This document shows positions 46,959-59,800 of a stretch of 64,000 nucleotides of DNA, piece by piece. Under the pieces are notes generated by a model. The model saw only the letters and a list, made by a program, of their open reading frames with translations, did no database searches and was not told the DNA's origin. The stretch comes from Utricularia gibba (lineage: Eukaryota > Streptophyta > Magnoliopsida > Lamiales > Lentibulariaceae), in contig NEEC01000010.1 in the NCBI GenBank assembly GCA_002189035.1, positions 620,001 to 684,000 of the forward strand. Reading direction: 5' to 3'. Both the position numbers and the translations under genes were made by a program. Position 1 is the first letter of the stretch; every line of letters begins with the position of its first letter.

Positions 46959-49900
46959 TCACTCCAAGGGGACATCAGGTTCTTCATCCTGGTTAATAAT
47001 TCGGCATTTTGGAACTCGTTTCTCAAGCATAGAAGTCCCTTTAAAAGTTATCATTTGCCAACACGTTCTTCGGTAATTCGCAAGCTGCACAATGTAAGGA
47101 ACGGCCATGAATTATGGGTATGTATGGCATTACCTTCACCGGATAAGTGTGCAAGAGATCGTTGATGGCTTACTTGTTCTAGTGATATTTTTTCAAATCC
47201 AAATTTCTCTATCCATATTGACCTGGCCTCATCCGTTGCTGGGAGAACAAGGCTTTTCACATCGAGAAATGCCAGCAACTTCTCAACGCAAGAATAAAGT
47301 AATTGAAAGTATCCCTGGAATGCATTTAAAAACTTTCAGCACGTAGTTGCAGCAAACCCACCAGAAGTCTATATACAGACTGCAAAAATGCAAGGGAAAA
47401 CCTGGTGATGTTCATGATGTCATTAACATGCAAACTAGCACAGAATAAAAGGCAGGTACAGCATAACATCTTACGGGAAAATTGATCCAACAACAAACAA
47501 CACAACTTTCTGCAGACAGCATCCCCAACAAGCTTTACTATTCACATTATTATCTATTAGCTGGTTTACCTATTTACACCACCTTGATTGCATCTAACTA
47601 GGTGGATAACAGATTACCTTGCCCTGATCAAGAAGGCGTGTTGCCACCAAAGGTAGTTCGGCAATTTCATCGCCAAAAATTCGAAGAATCCCAGCAGATA
47701 CAACTGTAGAACTGCAGGATTTCAGAAGATCAATTTCTGGATGAACTTTCACCAAATTAGTAAAAGATCAATTTCACATTTGGCCCCAATAAATATATGT
47801 CAATTTTAATCCATGCCCTGAAGCGTCATCTTTACCTCCAAGGCATCACATGTTCACAGTTTAATCCGACACCTATTTTAACAATTATCAGCAACAATAT
47901 CTCGACCATCAACGGCATCTTTTTTGTTTCACTTCTAGTTTCTAAAAGATCCACATTTTTCCCACATCAACAGGTCATATGAGGCCCCTCGAGAACTACT
48001 GAAGATGCATAGAGTGAAACCATGTTTTTAAGTCATAAATATTTTATTATTTAGGGCACAAAGAAAGAATGACCTATATTTTGGGGACTAAGACAGTGAC
48101 CAGTCTAGTTCATACTAATGTCAGTAAAATAATAAAGGAGTCTTACTTCACTGTCAGAATAGCACAATACATTCCACTGAAGTCTTGTCCCCTAATATTT
48201 CTCCTGAAAGCGAGGCAGACAATTTATGACATGCAAAGAGTGCCACATAATGAGATGAACAGGCATAACATGCGTTTAATAATGCAAATGCATACCCATA
48301 AACTAGAGACGGAATGAAATCCCTTCCCGTTTCTGAATCAACAATTGGGTCAAAGCATTCCTGATGAAAAAAAACGGGAACATGATAAATAATATAATAT
48401 ACCATTAACGAAATAGTTTTACTAGCAGGAATTTAAAGTGAATCTTATACGTAAGAACAGAGCCAGAGCGCAAATGCAGGGAGATAGTTGGACAGTAGGA
48501 CTGCAAAAGTGATTGCATCCTAAGGGGAAATACAAAGATTTGGCCCCAGCCAGAAATACCATTTAGTAGCTTGACCAAACAGGCAAAAAGAGCAACTAAA
48601 AAAAATTCACATAATATGCACAAGAGTAAAATTGAAAATACCATGAAAATCACATCAGACGAATTATCTCTTACATGAAATATGGCCACAGCTTGGGATA
48701 ACAAGACTCTGGTTTCATGACAAGAAATTTTTCCGTTCAGAAGCCTCCACCTTATGTCCAGATCAGTAACACTAACTGGATCTTTTCCTGTTTCTTTTTT
48801 TCTTAGAATGTCCAATGATTCATCAGGGAGCTTCTCCTCACCAGCATTCAGCAAACTCTGTAGTGCAGAGTATATCCATTTGCAATTTGCGGAACAGAAC
48901 CATTTTCCTCCTGGAAGTTCCTGAATTTCGAGAGAAAGAGCATATTCAGAAGATGCGGTTAAGGTTTGTAAATTGTTAAATAGGAATCGAAATGGTTTTT
49001 ACCTTTAGATCAGCCAGCTTAAATTTTTTCAGACAGCCAACATGATATTCTTTTTCACACTTCAATATTGAAAGATAGCGTGAGTAGACTGTCCTTCAAA
49101 TTATAATCCCCAGATAATGCAAGAGAGTACCTGATCACAGAGAATAACCGTGCGTGGACCAAAACCTGATTTACTAAAATCATAACCCCTGCAACCAAAG
49201 CAAAAGATCACATGCGTAGAAGTCAGCATAACAGGCAGGCATCATAAAATCAACCTGATTCATTGCAAATGACCATCATAAAAGAACACTGAATAAAGCC
49301 ATGTAACCTGCATATCACACATGCTATGACATCATTCTCTTCGGGGTTCTTGACAATGCGAATGCAACGATTTGCTATTTGTGCTATTGGGTCGACACCA
49401 GATACTCTTCCAGCAGCAACAGCATTGGCGTTCCACATTACAAATCTCTCCCTCTGAAACATATTTTGGCAGTACGTGCAATACCATTTACCACGAGGGA
49501 TGCTTGGCAAGGATGCACATTCTGAATTCAATAATAAAAACGTGAAATGCTCATCACTGCATTGGTATGAAATAACACCAGAATATGTTTCCAAAATCCA
49601 AGAATAACTTATGTATGCCTACTACAAACAAAAAGAGCACAATCCTTGCACCGTTTGGAAATGCAACATAGTGGCTAACAGAATAAGGATTTTCAAAGCA
49701 TATCTTCTCAAAAATGAAATGGGGACAAGAAAAATAATGATACCTTTGTGGAAGGACCTTGGGCAACCATCACAAAGCACCAACTTTCCACCATCTGCAC
49801 AAATGATGCACAAGTCATCATTGTCTTTCGAAGAACTCTTTCGCCCTCTTAGCAAAGAAAGTGCATACTCATGGAGTGACACTCCATTCGAAGTGTAGAT

Positions 49901-52669
49901 ATGCATATAGCTGCAGGAACATGAAAGAAATCAGGATACATAACCATGAATTGCAAACATCCATATACAGTTACAAGACTTAACGGTTTTCTCCGTGAAG
50001 CCCAGCCAGCATGACTTTCGAACTGGGATGGACTAACCTGCCCAGTTGTGGGAGACAAAAGGATTTCAAGCATAAGCTAAAATAAATGAAGATAATTAAA
50101 CACCTTAAATTAAAAAAAATGGCTGGTTACCAAACTGCTACAGCAGTGGCATATTATCCCACTTCCCATTTTATAGCCATCCCGAAGTTTCTACAGAACA
50201 TTAATAGGATCAAAACATTGCAAGCAAAACGAACAACAAGTCCAGCTCTTGTATCACCTTGCCGTTAGAGTAATATGCAACTTCAGTGCCATCTGGCAAC
50301 CCACCATCCTCAAAGACTAACTTGTGCATCCTCTGATCCCTGAGCACATAGAGTACAGATTAGAAGATCAAAATAGATTAAGCAATGAAAAGTCAACATG
50401 AGATCTATGAGTAATATGTTGCTACGAACTTCTTAGTAATCTTCAATACCAACTGCGCAGAGTCTGATGCTGCATCATCTTTCAAGGATTTGAGAACTGA
50501 TTTCGTGCTAGATAACCTGAAAACATAAGTTGGGAAATTTGATGGAAACTCATAGTTACGCAAATATATATGAGAAGAATAGGACCAACTTCTTTAAGAT
50601 CTTCGTGCAAGCATTTTTCTTCATTGTGCCATGCAAGGATGTACTACCATTTGAGGTTGAAGCTAGCGATACTTCAGAGTACGTCAGCAAAGTGCTACTG
50701 GGACACTCCACATGAGAAGCAGACAACGGAAGGCTTTGGGACGTAAAACAAACCAAAATACCCATCATTACAAATTCGAAAATCTAGTTTATCAGTAACC
50801 AGAATGTAAGCAGAAGACAAAGAACCTCTTTCTGATCTTCCATCTGCTCTTTTTCAAGCGACCCAGTAAAGCAGATTTAGGTTTTGTTGTTGTCAAATCT
50901 AAATTCCTGAAAATGCGTAATGTGAACAAACAGAAAAGGGAAATAACGCAATAAAAATAGAAGAAAAAGCCGTCTACACACTTTCTTTTTCTTCCCCTAC
51001 GATCCCTTCGTTGCTGGGCATCATGTACGTCACCACTACTGGGAAATGCTAACCCCATATGCGGCTCCAATGAACTGAAAGCACACCAACACACCCAAAA
51101 AAGCAATGTATCTTAACATGGCAAATCAAAATCCAACACCCACGACATGGCAAAACATAACAAAATTATCAACAGATAGGCCTAGCGAATAAAAAAAATC
51201 ATCACATGCATATATAAAACTCAAAAGTTCAAGGAAAAAGAAAACAAACCAAGCAGATCTGATGAAAAGATACCTGGATTTTACGCATTCCACGTCAAAA
51301 TCAGAATTCGCTATTATCAAGCAAGAGTCACAAAGCAGTTCAATTTTTCCATTTGAAGTAGCAAGAAAAGATCCTAGAAACCGAAACACATTAACGAGCC
51401 ATTAGAAAAAAGTATGGCTTATATACAGGGAAATTATCCAAGTTGGTAAATATTGCAAGTCATTATTTATACTACTCACTTCCACACTTGCCGCAGATGA
51501 CAGACTCCTTCACAGGCCTAGGCCCGACGAAGCATTGTATTATTTCTTCTAATGATTTTGCAGAAGATTTACGGCATTCCTTGACAACGTCTAACAAACT
51601 TTTCCCATTTTCTAAGCATATGTACTGTGATGCACGCCTATATGTTCGACAGGCATGAATCTCAAATTGACACGGTGGAACAACCTGTAAGGAAAAAAAT
51701 GAATTTCTCCCTCAAAAATCTGATGACTGAAATGACTAGAGCACATGTTCGCACACTCACCCTAGTTCCCCGGCACAAAATACAAGTACAGAGTATTCCA
51801 GCATCTTTTATGGTTCCACGCAATGGGAATCCCTAAAAAAAAAATGCACGAACAAGTAATGAAAACATCGCGCTTCTACGATGAGGAGCATGGAGTCATG
51901 TTTTATGATGAAAGTTACTGATAACGAGACATCCAATTTGGATTCAACCTATTGACGGTGTAGCGAGTATTTTACTAAAGGGGAAGATGAAAATGATGAC
52001 AAGAAGGATTTTCGCTAACCCTCTTTCCGCCGTTATAGAAAACAGGGTATCCTTCAAGCAGCCCAGTCTCAAAAAGCTCCCTTACTGTCGCTGGACGTCC
52101 TTTAAAAAGTATTCTTTTAGACACCTTCATCGCTATCTTCCTTGTTTCCCCATTATCAAGCACCGTTACTTGTGGACTCATCACATCCTCCGCCTCCACG
52201 ATCACCGTATCCCTTAAATTGTCAGAATTCCCATCTTGCACCTGGATTCCTCATCCTTGGGCTCAAGCACAGTGCGAGCAATCCTCGTAGGTCCATCTCT
52301 TTCAACCAAAAGCTCTTCCTTTACCTCGATTTCCATCATCTGCCCCTCTTCCTCCTTAATGAATACTTCGGAAGTTAACTGTTCAACCACTTCCCCGCCC
52401 ACATTCCCTCCCATAATATGTACAGCATTGCTACCTAAAATTCTCGAATCATCCTGGAGTTTATCCAATGAACTATCCGCACCTACTCTCGTACTCTTTA
52501 ACCGCTTAGTCCTCGTATAAACAACGAAGCCTTTCGCCTCAGTCGCCCTAACCCTCGACGCATAGTACTGATCCAGCCAATCGGAGTCGTCATAATCGGG
52601 ATCAGGTGACTTGGCCGCTGCCTTCGAGCGACCCGAACATTCGAATTCGGATTCGAAATCGGGCTTCAT
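46959..52669 (-). CDS. PHD-finger/GNAT nuclear protein (IDM1-like family), 20 exons, frameshift in exon 1
   Basis: Putative chromatin regulator with two PHD fingers and an acetyltransferase-like C-terminus, as in Arabidopsis At2g37520, At3g53680 and the IDM1 group. Minus-strand exons: 52669-52020, 51832-51761, 51684-51480, 51373-51274, 51074-50982, 50906-50826, 50733-50590, 50516-50430, 50339-50258, 50076-49985, 49910-49744, 49521-49308, 49188-49131, 49059-49003, 48920-48675, 48360-48296, 48203-48147, 47711-47618, 47314-47174, 47084-46959. All phases fit, giving about 943 residues if one base missing near 52243 is allowed for. Domains: acidic N-terminus; [20 protein letters not shown] (about 195-215); [18 protein letters not shown] (about 520); PHD1 (about 570-612, [20 protein letters not shown]); PHD2-like (about 655-720, C.IC...[13 protein letters not shown]); GNAT region (about 740-890, [27 protein letters not shown]). 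As written, the reading frame stops soon after the shift. Confidence 0.85.
52240..52246 (-). other. One-base deletion in PHD/GNAT exon 1
   Basis: The minus strand reads GAATCCAGGTGCAAG. The upstream frame (from the ATG) and the downstream frame ([13 protein letters not shown], then the conserved block) are joined if one base is added here. Exon 1 is 650 bases, one short of the 651 demanded by the phase-0 donor at 52019. Confidence 0.75.
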
Positions 52670-53639
52670 AGTCCCTTCTCGCCTGCAGCAAACGCTTTCA
52701 GACCTCAACCTCACTCACGGCAACGGCACACGAGACACTGACCGCAACTCCTGGAAGTTGAATGCATTCAACGGGGTTTTATTTCGCGGTGGGATGTCAC
52801 GGGGAACCCTCGGGATAGAGAGAGGAAGACAGCAGTAGCGGTGGCAATATACCTTTGGTTCTCCCAGTTCTGTTTTTCTTTTCTTTTTTCTTTTTATTTC
52901 ATAATCTGACAAATTTACCCAATAAAGCACTATGCTCGCAGTTCAATGATTTGGACGGCTATCATTGGTTAATTTCTGAAAAAAAAATATTTTTTTAGTT
53001 AGTTGAAAAAAAAAATATATAAAAAGGTACGGTAAAATCCAATTCCACTTTATATCCACAACGTTCACCCTCAAATCTTATTTCGGGAATCCAAAGAAAA
53101 ATAAAATACTTTCATTCTATAAAAAAAAAATTAAAAAGAACAACGTGGGCATGCGAATGCATTTAAATACTATTTCATATTCCAATAAATTCATTTTCAA
53201 ATACATTTTACAAAAATACCCTTAAAAATCATCTATTTTTTTCCAAAAAGATGAATATTCCCAAAATCCAATTTAGCAATCTAACATGGCTTTGGAATAC
53301 TTACCATTGGCAAGTTGAGATTTCATTGATAATCTCTTTTTTATTTTGATAAATTTTTCCATATAATTTTCTTGATTTCTCCCTTATCCGGGAAACTTTG
53401 CGAAGATCTATCAGTCGCACTTCTCATTCAATGCCACATATTTTTATATGATATGGGTCAATTATCAGATGATTAAATATTTTGTTTTTGCAGGTTTGAA
53501 ATGCTACCAATTTGAATTACTTTCAATTTAATTTTTATTTCTTATGAATTTACTAATTTGAATGAACATGTGGAGTTGAAGGTTAAATACTTTTATGTTG
53601 ATAAATTTTGTTTGATCCTAATAAGTTATTTTGTATAGT
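52670..53639. other. Upstream region of the PHD/GNAT gene
   Basis: Probable leader and promoter next to the start (52670-52930), then A/T-rich sequence with no coding signal. Confidence 0.45.
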
Positions 53640-54540
53640 TTCAAAATACGTTTTTATCCACTCTTTAGAATTTTTTTATTTTATTCTCTATGTTTTCATT
53701 AAATTTTATTGATTTTATATCTTTCATACTAATTTAATTTTTTGGAAAACAAATTGTATTTTTTAGATTACTATTATATTTTTGGATTAATTTTGGAAGA
53801 AATTATAAATAAAAAATTTAAAATTTAAATAATGAATGTTCAAAAAGATGTTCATGAATGAAATGATCCGAAATTTAAAATTTAAATAAAAATTTGAAGA
53901 TAATCTTGAAAGATTTAAATAAAAAATAAATAGAGAATTTTATTCCAATACATCAAACAAGCTCAATAGAAAATTCGATCTTATCTTCTATGAATACTAT
54001 CATAAAATTCTTTTGATCATTTTTCTTTTTTATTTTTCAGATTTTTATATTTGTTTTCATGTTAGAGACAAACATGTATATATAAATATTTTTTGCTAAG
54101 AATATATAGTAAAATCTTACTTATGTAAATACTTGTATGTGTGATTATTTTACTATATTTTTTTATATTTAATTTGAATTTTGATTTAATTTTCTCATTG
54201 TTTTTTTGTCAACATGCTATTGATCAATGCAAAACCCAAAGAGAATGTGAGAAAATTCAAATTGGTCTCAAACACCTAAATAAAGTGGTTCAATCAAACA
54301 TAGTTATCAAAGCACATTTGATGTATCTATCTACAAGGGTATGAACTATAAGGGCTAGGATTAAATTTGGGGTAAACATTGATTATCATATGAGGTAAAA
54401 TGATTCTAAGGACATAGTTAATTTTATAATCTTACAAAATGAGAGACGGTATTATAACAATTATTGAGTAGTATTAATACTCAAAATTTATATAAACAAG
54501 TTATTTCCTGATGTTTAAACACATACAAAGAATCAAGTGG
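53640..54540 (+). repeat. Decayed Athila-type LTR, near full length
   Basis: Runs parallel to the LTRs of the 9-kb element: ttttatatctttcatact near the start (53710), atgtgtgattattttacta (54140), caaacacctaaataaagtgg (54270; caagcacctaaggagaaggg in the 5' LTR), ttaattttataatcttaca (54417), and so on. Most changes are C-to-T or G-to-A. No internal region follows, so it is a solo LTR or a fragment. Confidence 0.6.
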
Positions 54541-55189
54541 AGATTAACCTAATGTAGATACATAATGATAAATTTGTTAGCATCATTTATATAGACTTGG
54601 ATTTTGACTATTAAATGAAAAATATCATCCCCTACTTGTATATGAGACTGTGTCCAATGATTTTTATTGTTCAAGAAAACTAATTTTCAAACTCCATGTA
54701 TATGCGTTATGTAGGATATTTTCTACCACAAAGAATTTGAGTATCCCTTACTAGGGTGCATCCCAACATCCCAGACTTTACAAATCCTAAAAAAGGTACA
54801 TAATGGGGTATACAATGTACATTTTAAAGAGCAATTATTGACCTTAAAAATCATAAGGTATAGCTATCATTAGTCTACCATGGCAAACATAAAAGAGTAT
54901 CTTGAAGTATAAAACCTATCAATATGATCAATTTCGAAAATTGATATTCTTGAACTAATTTGCTTTGACACTAATATAGCGATGTTTTTGGGTCATCACA
55001 ATAGAATACTTCACTCAATGGACCTAGGTAAAGGTCATGACATCTGTCATAAAGAAAACAATGAAGTTATTCCTAAGAAATAATCTCATTTTTGGGTTTA
55101 TAATGTCTAATCTTGGTATAGATAATGGTACATGGTTCACAAGGTCACAAAGTGAAGCATTATGTGACTAGGTGATAATCCACCACAAT
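54541..55189. other. Intergenic, nothing recognised
   Basis: Moderately AT-rich with no open frame of note. Could be worn retroelement sequence. Confidence 0.4.
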
Positions 55190-55745
55190 TATTTTTATAT
55201 GTGATGGGTATAAACCGGATCGGGATAATCGTCCACTAAAAAAGAGTCAAAAGGTGCCCTGATAAATTGACATAGGTCGACAGACCAATGTGTTAGAGTT
55301 TATTAGCAGCGACCATTTTGGACAGTTTGAAAAGTAACCGAATTACGGCAATAACAGAAAAGTTGGTAGTTATCCAAAAGCAGGACTATAGTAAATACAG
55401 TAGGCGTAAAAAGTAGCCGACATCTACAGAATTTAAAATTCGGTCAGACAAACTTCTTCTATAAATATAAGAAACCCTGAAAAAGAAAAGGTTGAACTCC
55501 AAGCCTTTTAACTTGTATTTTTTCTCCTTCCCTATCTAGTGAGACCATTTTATGGCGAGTCCCGACAACTTCGTGATTTTTCCGTTCTCCAACGATTCCC
55601 ATGTTAAAATCCCTATCTTTCTTCTTTTCTATTAACCATATCGCATCACACAAAACGTTGAAACCTTAATCGGATACGATACGTTCGGCTGTATCCCTGA
55701 CCCGAAAATTGGTCCCCACCACAGTACCGATTTTCAACCACAACA
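55190..55745 (+). repeat. Isolated Tat-like LTR
   Basis: Same family as the LTRs at 28-33 kb: ggacagtttgaaaagtaacc, gttgaactccaagcc, tctagtgagaccatttta, gatttttccgttctccaacg, and gtatccctgacccgaaaatt, ending caaccacaaca. A clear TATA box (ctataaatataag, about 55459) sits upstream of the leader. No internal region is attached. Confidence 0.7.
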
Positions 55746-56221
55746 ATATCTCTCAATACAAAAACAGACAGATTGATTGAGAATTCCAATAAGAATATCC
55801 TTGATGATCTAAAGAAAAACTTGGATAACCTTGAGAGTAATTGGTTAGATTTTGTTCAACAAGTCTTGTAGGAATACATGCTTACCTCAACAACTACTAC
55901 TCGAGAGACATTGTTTATGCTAATGTAAAATTGATCCCCTCAACAACTTGCATTATATAGTGTTATTTGATTGTTAATTATTAATATGATCGAATATAAA
56001 TTTACTATTTATTTTGAACATGTTTGTATATTATCATCAATATTTATTTGTATATGCATTATTTATTTTTTACTACACGTTATTAATCGATTCAAATAAA
56101 AACTAAAAAATAAATTACTAATGATAAAGTGATAGGGAATATTTTACAAACTACGTAAAAAATAAGGTATCTTATAAATTAATTTTTGTAAAATTGGTAT
56201 ATCACCAAAGAAGCCAAATAG
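55746..56221. other. AT-rich intergenic DNA
   Basis: Nothing recognised between the isolated LTR and the duplicated Rab fragment. Confidence 0.45.
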
Positions 56222-56605
56222 CCTTCAATGCTCCTAACTTTTAGTTTTTGCATTGTTTGATTTAGCGGAGTTGCTGAAAATGGGAAGAAGGTTCGATTTT
56301 AGTGTGGGTTGTGCAAAAGGTTTGTGATTTATCCTTCAAATTTTCATTTGTTGAGGTTTTGGAGTTTGAAATGGGGCGATGTGGGGGTGCGGCAAAGCAA
56401 CTATAATCTCTTGCTCAAGATCCCGATGATTGCAGATCGCACCATCGATAAAAGCACCCTCCGCAGTTTCTTTTCCAATCTTATTGACGGTGATCTTACC
56501 CCCATCCACAATCGATATAAACATCCTTTCTTCTAGTCAATTTTCCTGCTTCCATCTCAGTTTTTTCTATTCCAATATGTTACCGCATTTTCGGTGCTCA
56601 CTATG
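56222..56605 (+). pseudogene. Duplicated 5' end of the RABC gene
   Basis: Collinear with 62319-62695, covering the leader, exon 1 and the start of intron 1 of the Rab gene 6.1 kb away (for example cttcaatgctcctaactttt against cttcaatgctcctagctttt). The ATG at 56371 opens a frame of only 11 codons. In the shifted frame the P-loop GDSAVGKS has become ADRTIDKS, so the nucleotide site is destroyed. No later exons follow. The G run after the start has five G here, three in the gene copy, and four would keep frame. Confidence 0.8.
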
Positions 56606-56840
56606 CGAGTAACATGTGTAGCACACTCGTTGAACTAGTTTTCACATCTCGATTTGGAAGTTTGGGTCAGGGGCATTTGCAAGAAATGCTTCGATGAATA
56701 CTGCGCTGTGGGGTAAGAAATCTAAAAGATAATAATTACCCTGCTATTCTTACATTTGGATCTTCCTTAGAATGTATCTTTCCTGAGATAATTGACCTTT
56801 TGCTCAGGATTCGTATCGAACTCTTTTGACTAGCCGCAAA

Positions 56841-59800
56841 TTATGACCAAATATGCGTATCATCCATCTTCTTCCGCTTCTTTTTTGCCCTCTTTTGCTT
56901 TTCTTTGTTCAACACTTCCCCAGCTGCGTGTTGTGAGCGGATCTCCAACAATTTGGTTTTTGCCTCCCGAAATGGTGCATCAGATTTTGCAGCCATCAAT
57001 TGCTATAACAATACCACATATTAAATACATGTACAAAAATCAGAATCAAGATGGGGTGAGTTTAATCACCTTTATGTGACTCATTGCTGCCAAATTGTAG
57101 CCTAATGTATCTTTGCATTCCTGTCCATTAAAACAACGAGTGTATTAGCTGAGTTCCAACTATGATTTCCCTGGCAATGGTATAAAAAAAATTATGATTT
57201 TCCTTCCACAAAGGGGATCAATGAGAAATCTTTGTTCCAGTTCAATTTCAGATGACATTTCATTGGTTCTATAGGTGATAGAGACAAAAAGTTGCAGGAT
57301 AAACATAAAAATACAAAATGTTCACTGGTTCTAGACAATTTCACCCAGCAAACAAGCGTGCCACTCCTTAACTGTGAGTGTATAATAGCATAAAACATAA
57401 ACATTCTCATCAGAAAAATTACCCTGACTCTGGCATGTAAGATATCTTTGATAAGAGACAGGAGGGGCCTGGCAGATGGGGTAGAAGTGAGCTGATTGTG
57501 ATGGATCTGAGACAGTACAGTTGCCAAACGACTGACAAGCTCAACCTGGAAAATGGCTCTTTGATTAGAAGACTGGAAAAGGCCACAGCTATCGAGGCAA
57601 ATACCAATTGGCAAAGGACATATAACCTTATCCGGGAAAATGATCCAGTCTTTGAGGTAAGGCAAGAGCCTTAAAGAATCAGAGAACGGAAGAGCCTGAA
57701 CGAAAAGTTTGAGCAGTTTAAGTATGCTTCTTATTCCAAAAGCGTAATAAGGGGAAGCAGGGGTGACAATGGCCCAGCTTTCCAGCACTAACTAGCACTT
57801 CTAGATGACGCCCACCACCAATTAACAAACGCAAGGAAAAAGACAGAAATGAATGCACTCATTTACTAGCAACACAGGGCAGCTTCATTTACGCATGCAA
57901 ACCTTCACAATGAATATTGCCAGAAACTTACTAGCAATGCTTGCTCCAATTCATTGGTGTGAACATTGGATACTGCACGAAGAACATAATCAGATCGAGA
58001 AAGTCCAAGCATTATAGTGCTTAGCCTCAAATTCACAACTTTCCCCTTGGACTGCTCTTCCTGAAAACATCATTACGGATTAAACTTTGCACTAAGAGGC
58101 AGCTATTTTTTCATATTCAACTATTTGCAACGAAGCTTACAACACAAAAACAACTCAAATGAATTTAACAATTCATAGTACAAAATAAATGTTTCAACAA
58201 CCACCTCATATTCAACTGCTATGTCTAGTGCTTCCATTATGGAATCAGCTGCAGTCAGAGACTCTGCTGTTTTTTTCCCAGCTAAGGCAACAACACCTTC
58301 CTCAGGAAGTTCCTCTTTCCTAGGATATTTACTCTCAAATGCATTATCAATATCAGATTCAAACATTTCCTCCAATCTTTTTTCTTTCTCTTCCTGAAAA
58401 ATTCAGCCCATTACTACTGATAAATAGCAGAAGTTCACTAAAATATTGGTATTGGAGATCCTTGTTCTCAAAAGGTGATTTTGAAAAAAATACACACCTC
58501 AATAAAAAATGGCTCTTCTGTGCGATCCCAGCGGCGAAGAGACATATCATTAGATCCCGTTACCAGGAAATCACCACGACTACTGATAGCAATGCACCAG
58601 ATTTCAGAATGATGGCCCTCCAGCGTTAAGAGCAACTCAAATTTATCAGCATCCCAGTACTTAACCATCCGATCTTTTCCAGTAGTGAAAAAGTAATGCG
58701 TGCTCTTCACAAATTTAACACCAGTGATACTGGAAACAATGTGTTACTGAATAAGCGCTGGTGATTAGAATTTAAATTACAAAAGTCAAAAAGATTGATT
58801 ATGTACCTATCAGCGTGAGCAAACAGGGACTTGTGGCAATCACCAAAATCCAGCCCCCAAATCTTCACGTTTTTGTCAGCTGACCCCGTCACAATCAAGT
58901 CACAATCAGATGATATGTCCATGCATAGCACGTTCAGCTTATGGCCATACAAGGAAAGGTAGAACTTCAGAGAATCCAGGAAAAATACCTACATTGAAAA
59001 AGATGCAACAAAAAGAATGAAATCAACATGAAATATCAGGAATGCTACTCATACATTCATAAATTCCATAAAAATAGAACAATAAGAAAATCATTTCGTT
59101 CATTGAGCAGTGAAATATCCAGGTCTGTCTGGTATTAATCGATGACCTGCTGCAGTTTTGAGAACAAAAAAACTTGATAACAAATGGTCATAAAAATAGT
59201 AAGCAGTTCAACCTTCACAGTGAAATCTAACAATGCAACAGCGACATGTTTCTCATCTGGACTAACGGCAATCGCATCAACATCATCATTCATTTCCATT
59301 TTCCTCACCAGGGACACTGTAGGGTGCCTGTTACCCTGTGTAAAGGGTCACGTGATAATGAGAATGATTTCAGTATCAGGAAGCCTAAAGGACTTGAATA
59401 TAAGACAACAAGAATAGCTTTGATAAATTCTAGTTCTTACTTGATCACTTCCATGAACAATTTGATAATCCCAAAGCTTGACAACCTGGTCTGCGCTCCC
59501 TGTGATGAAACCATCTGCCACTGCCACAATAGAACGTACAGCACCACCATGAGCTTTAACTACTTCCACACATATACCGCTACGTACATCAATAATTTCT
59601 AGAGTCCCATCTTTTGTGCCAATGATTGCATACTTATTTCCTGGGACAAAAATACCATACTGCCCAGATCCCGAAATAATGGTTCGGAGACAGTCCCCCG
59701 TGCTAGGATTCCAAATTTTAGTAGAGCTATGACTAGTTGACATCAAAAGAGTATTATCTGAACTAAGGGTGAGACTCCTCGGCTGAGAACGATGTCCTTG

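Noticed and set aside
58339-59602. Plus-strand frames across WDR3
   Set aside because: Antisense shadows of well-supported WDR3 exons.
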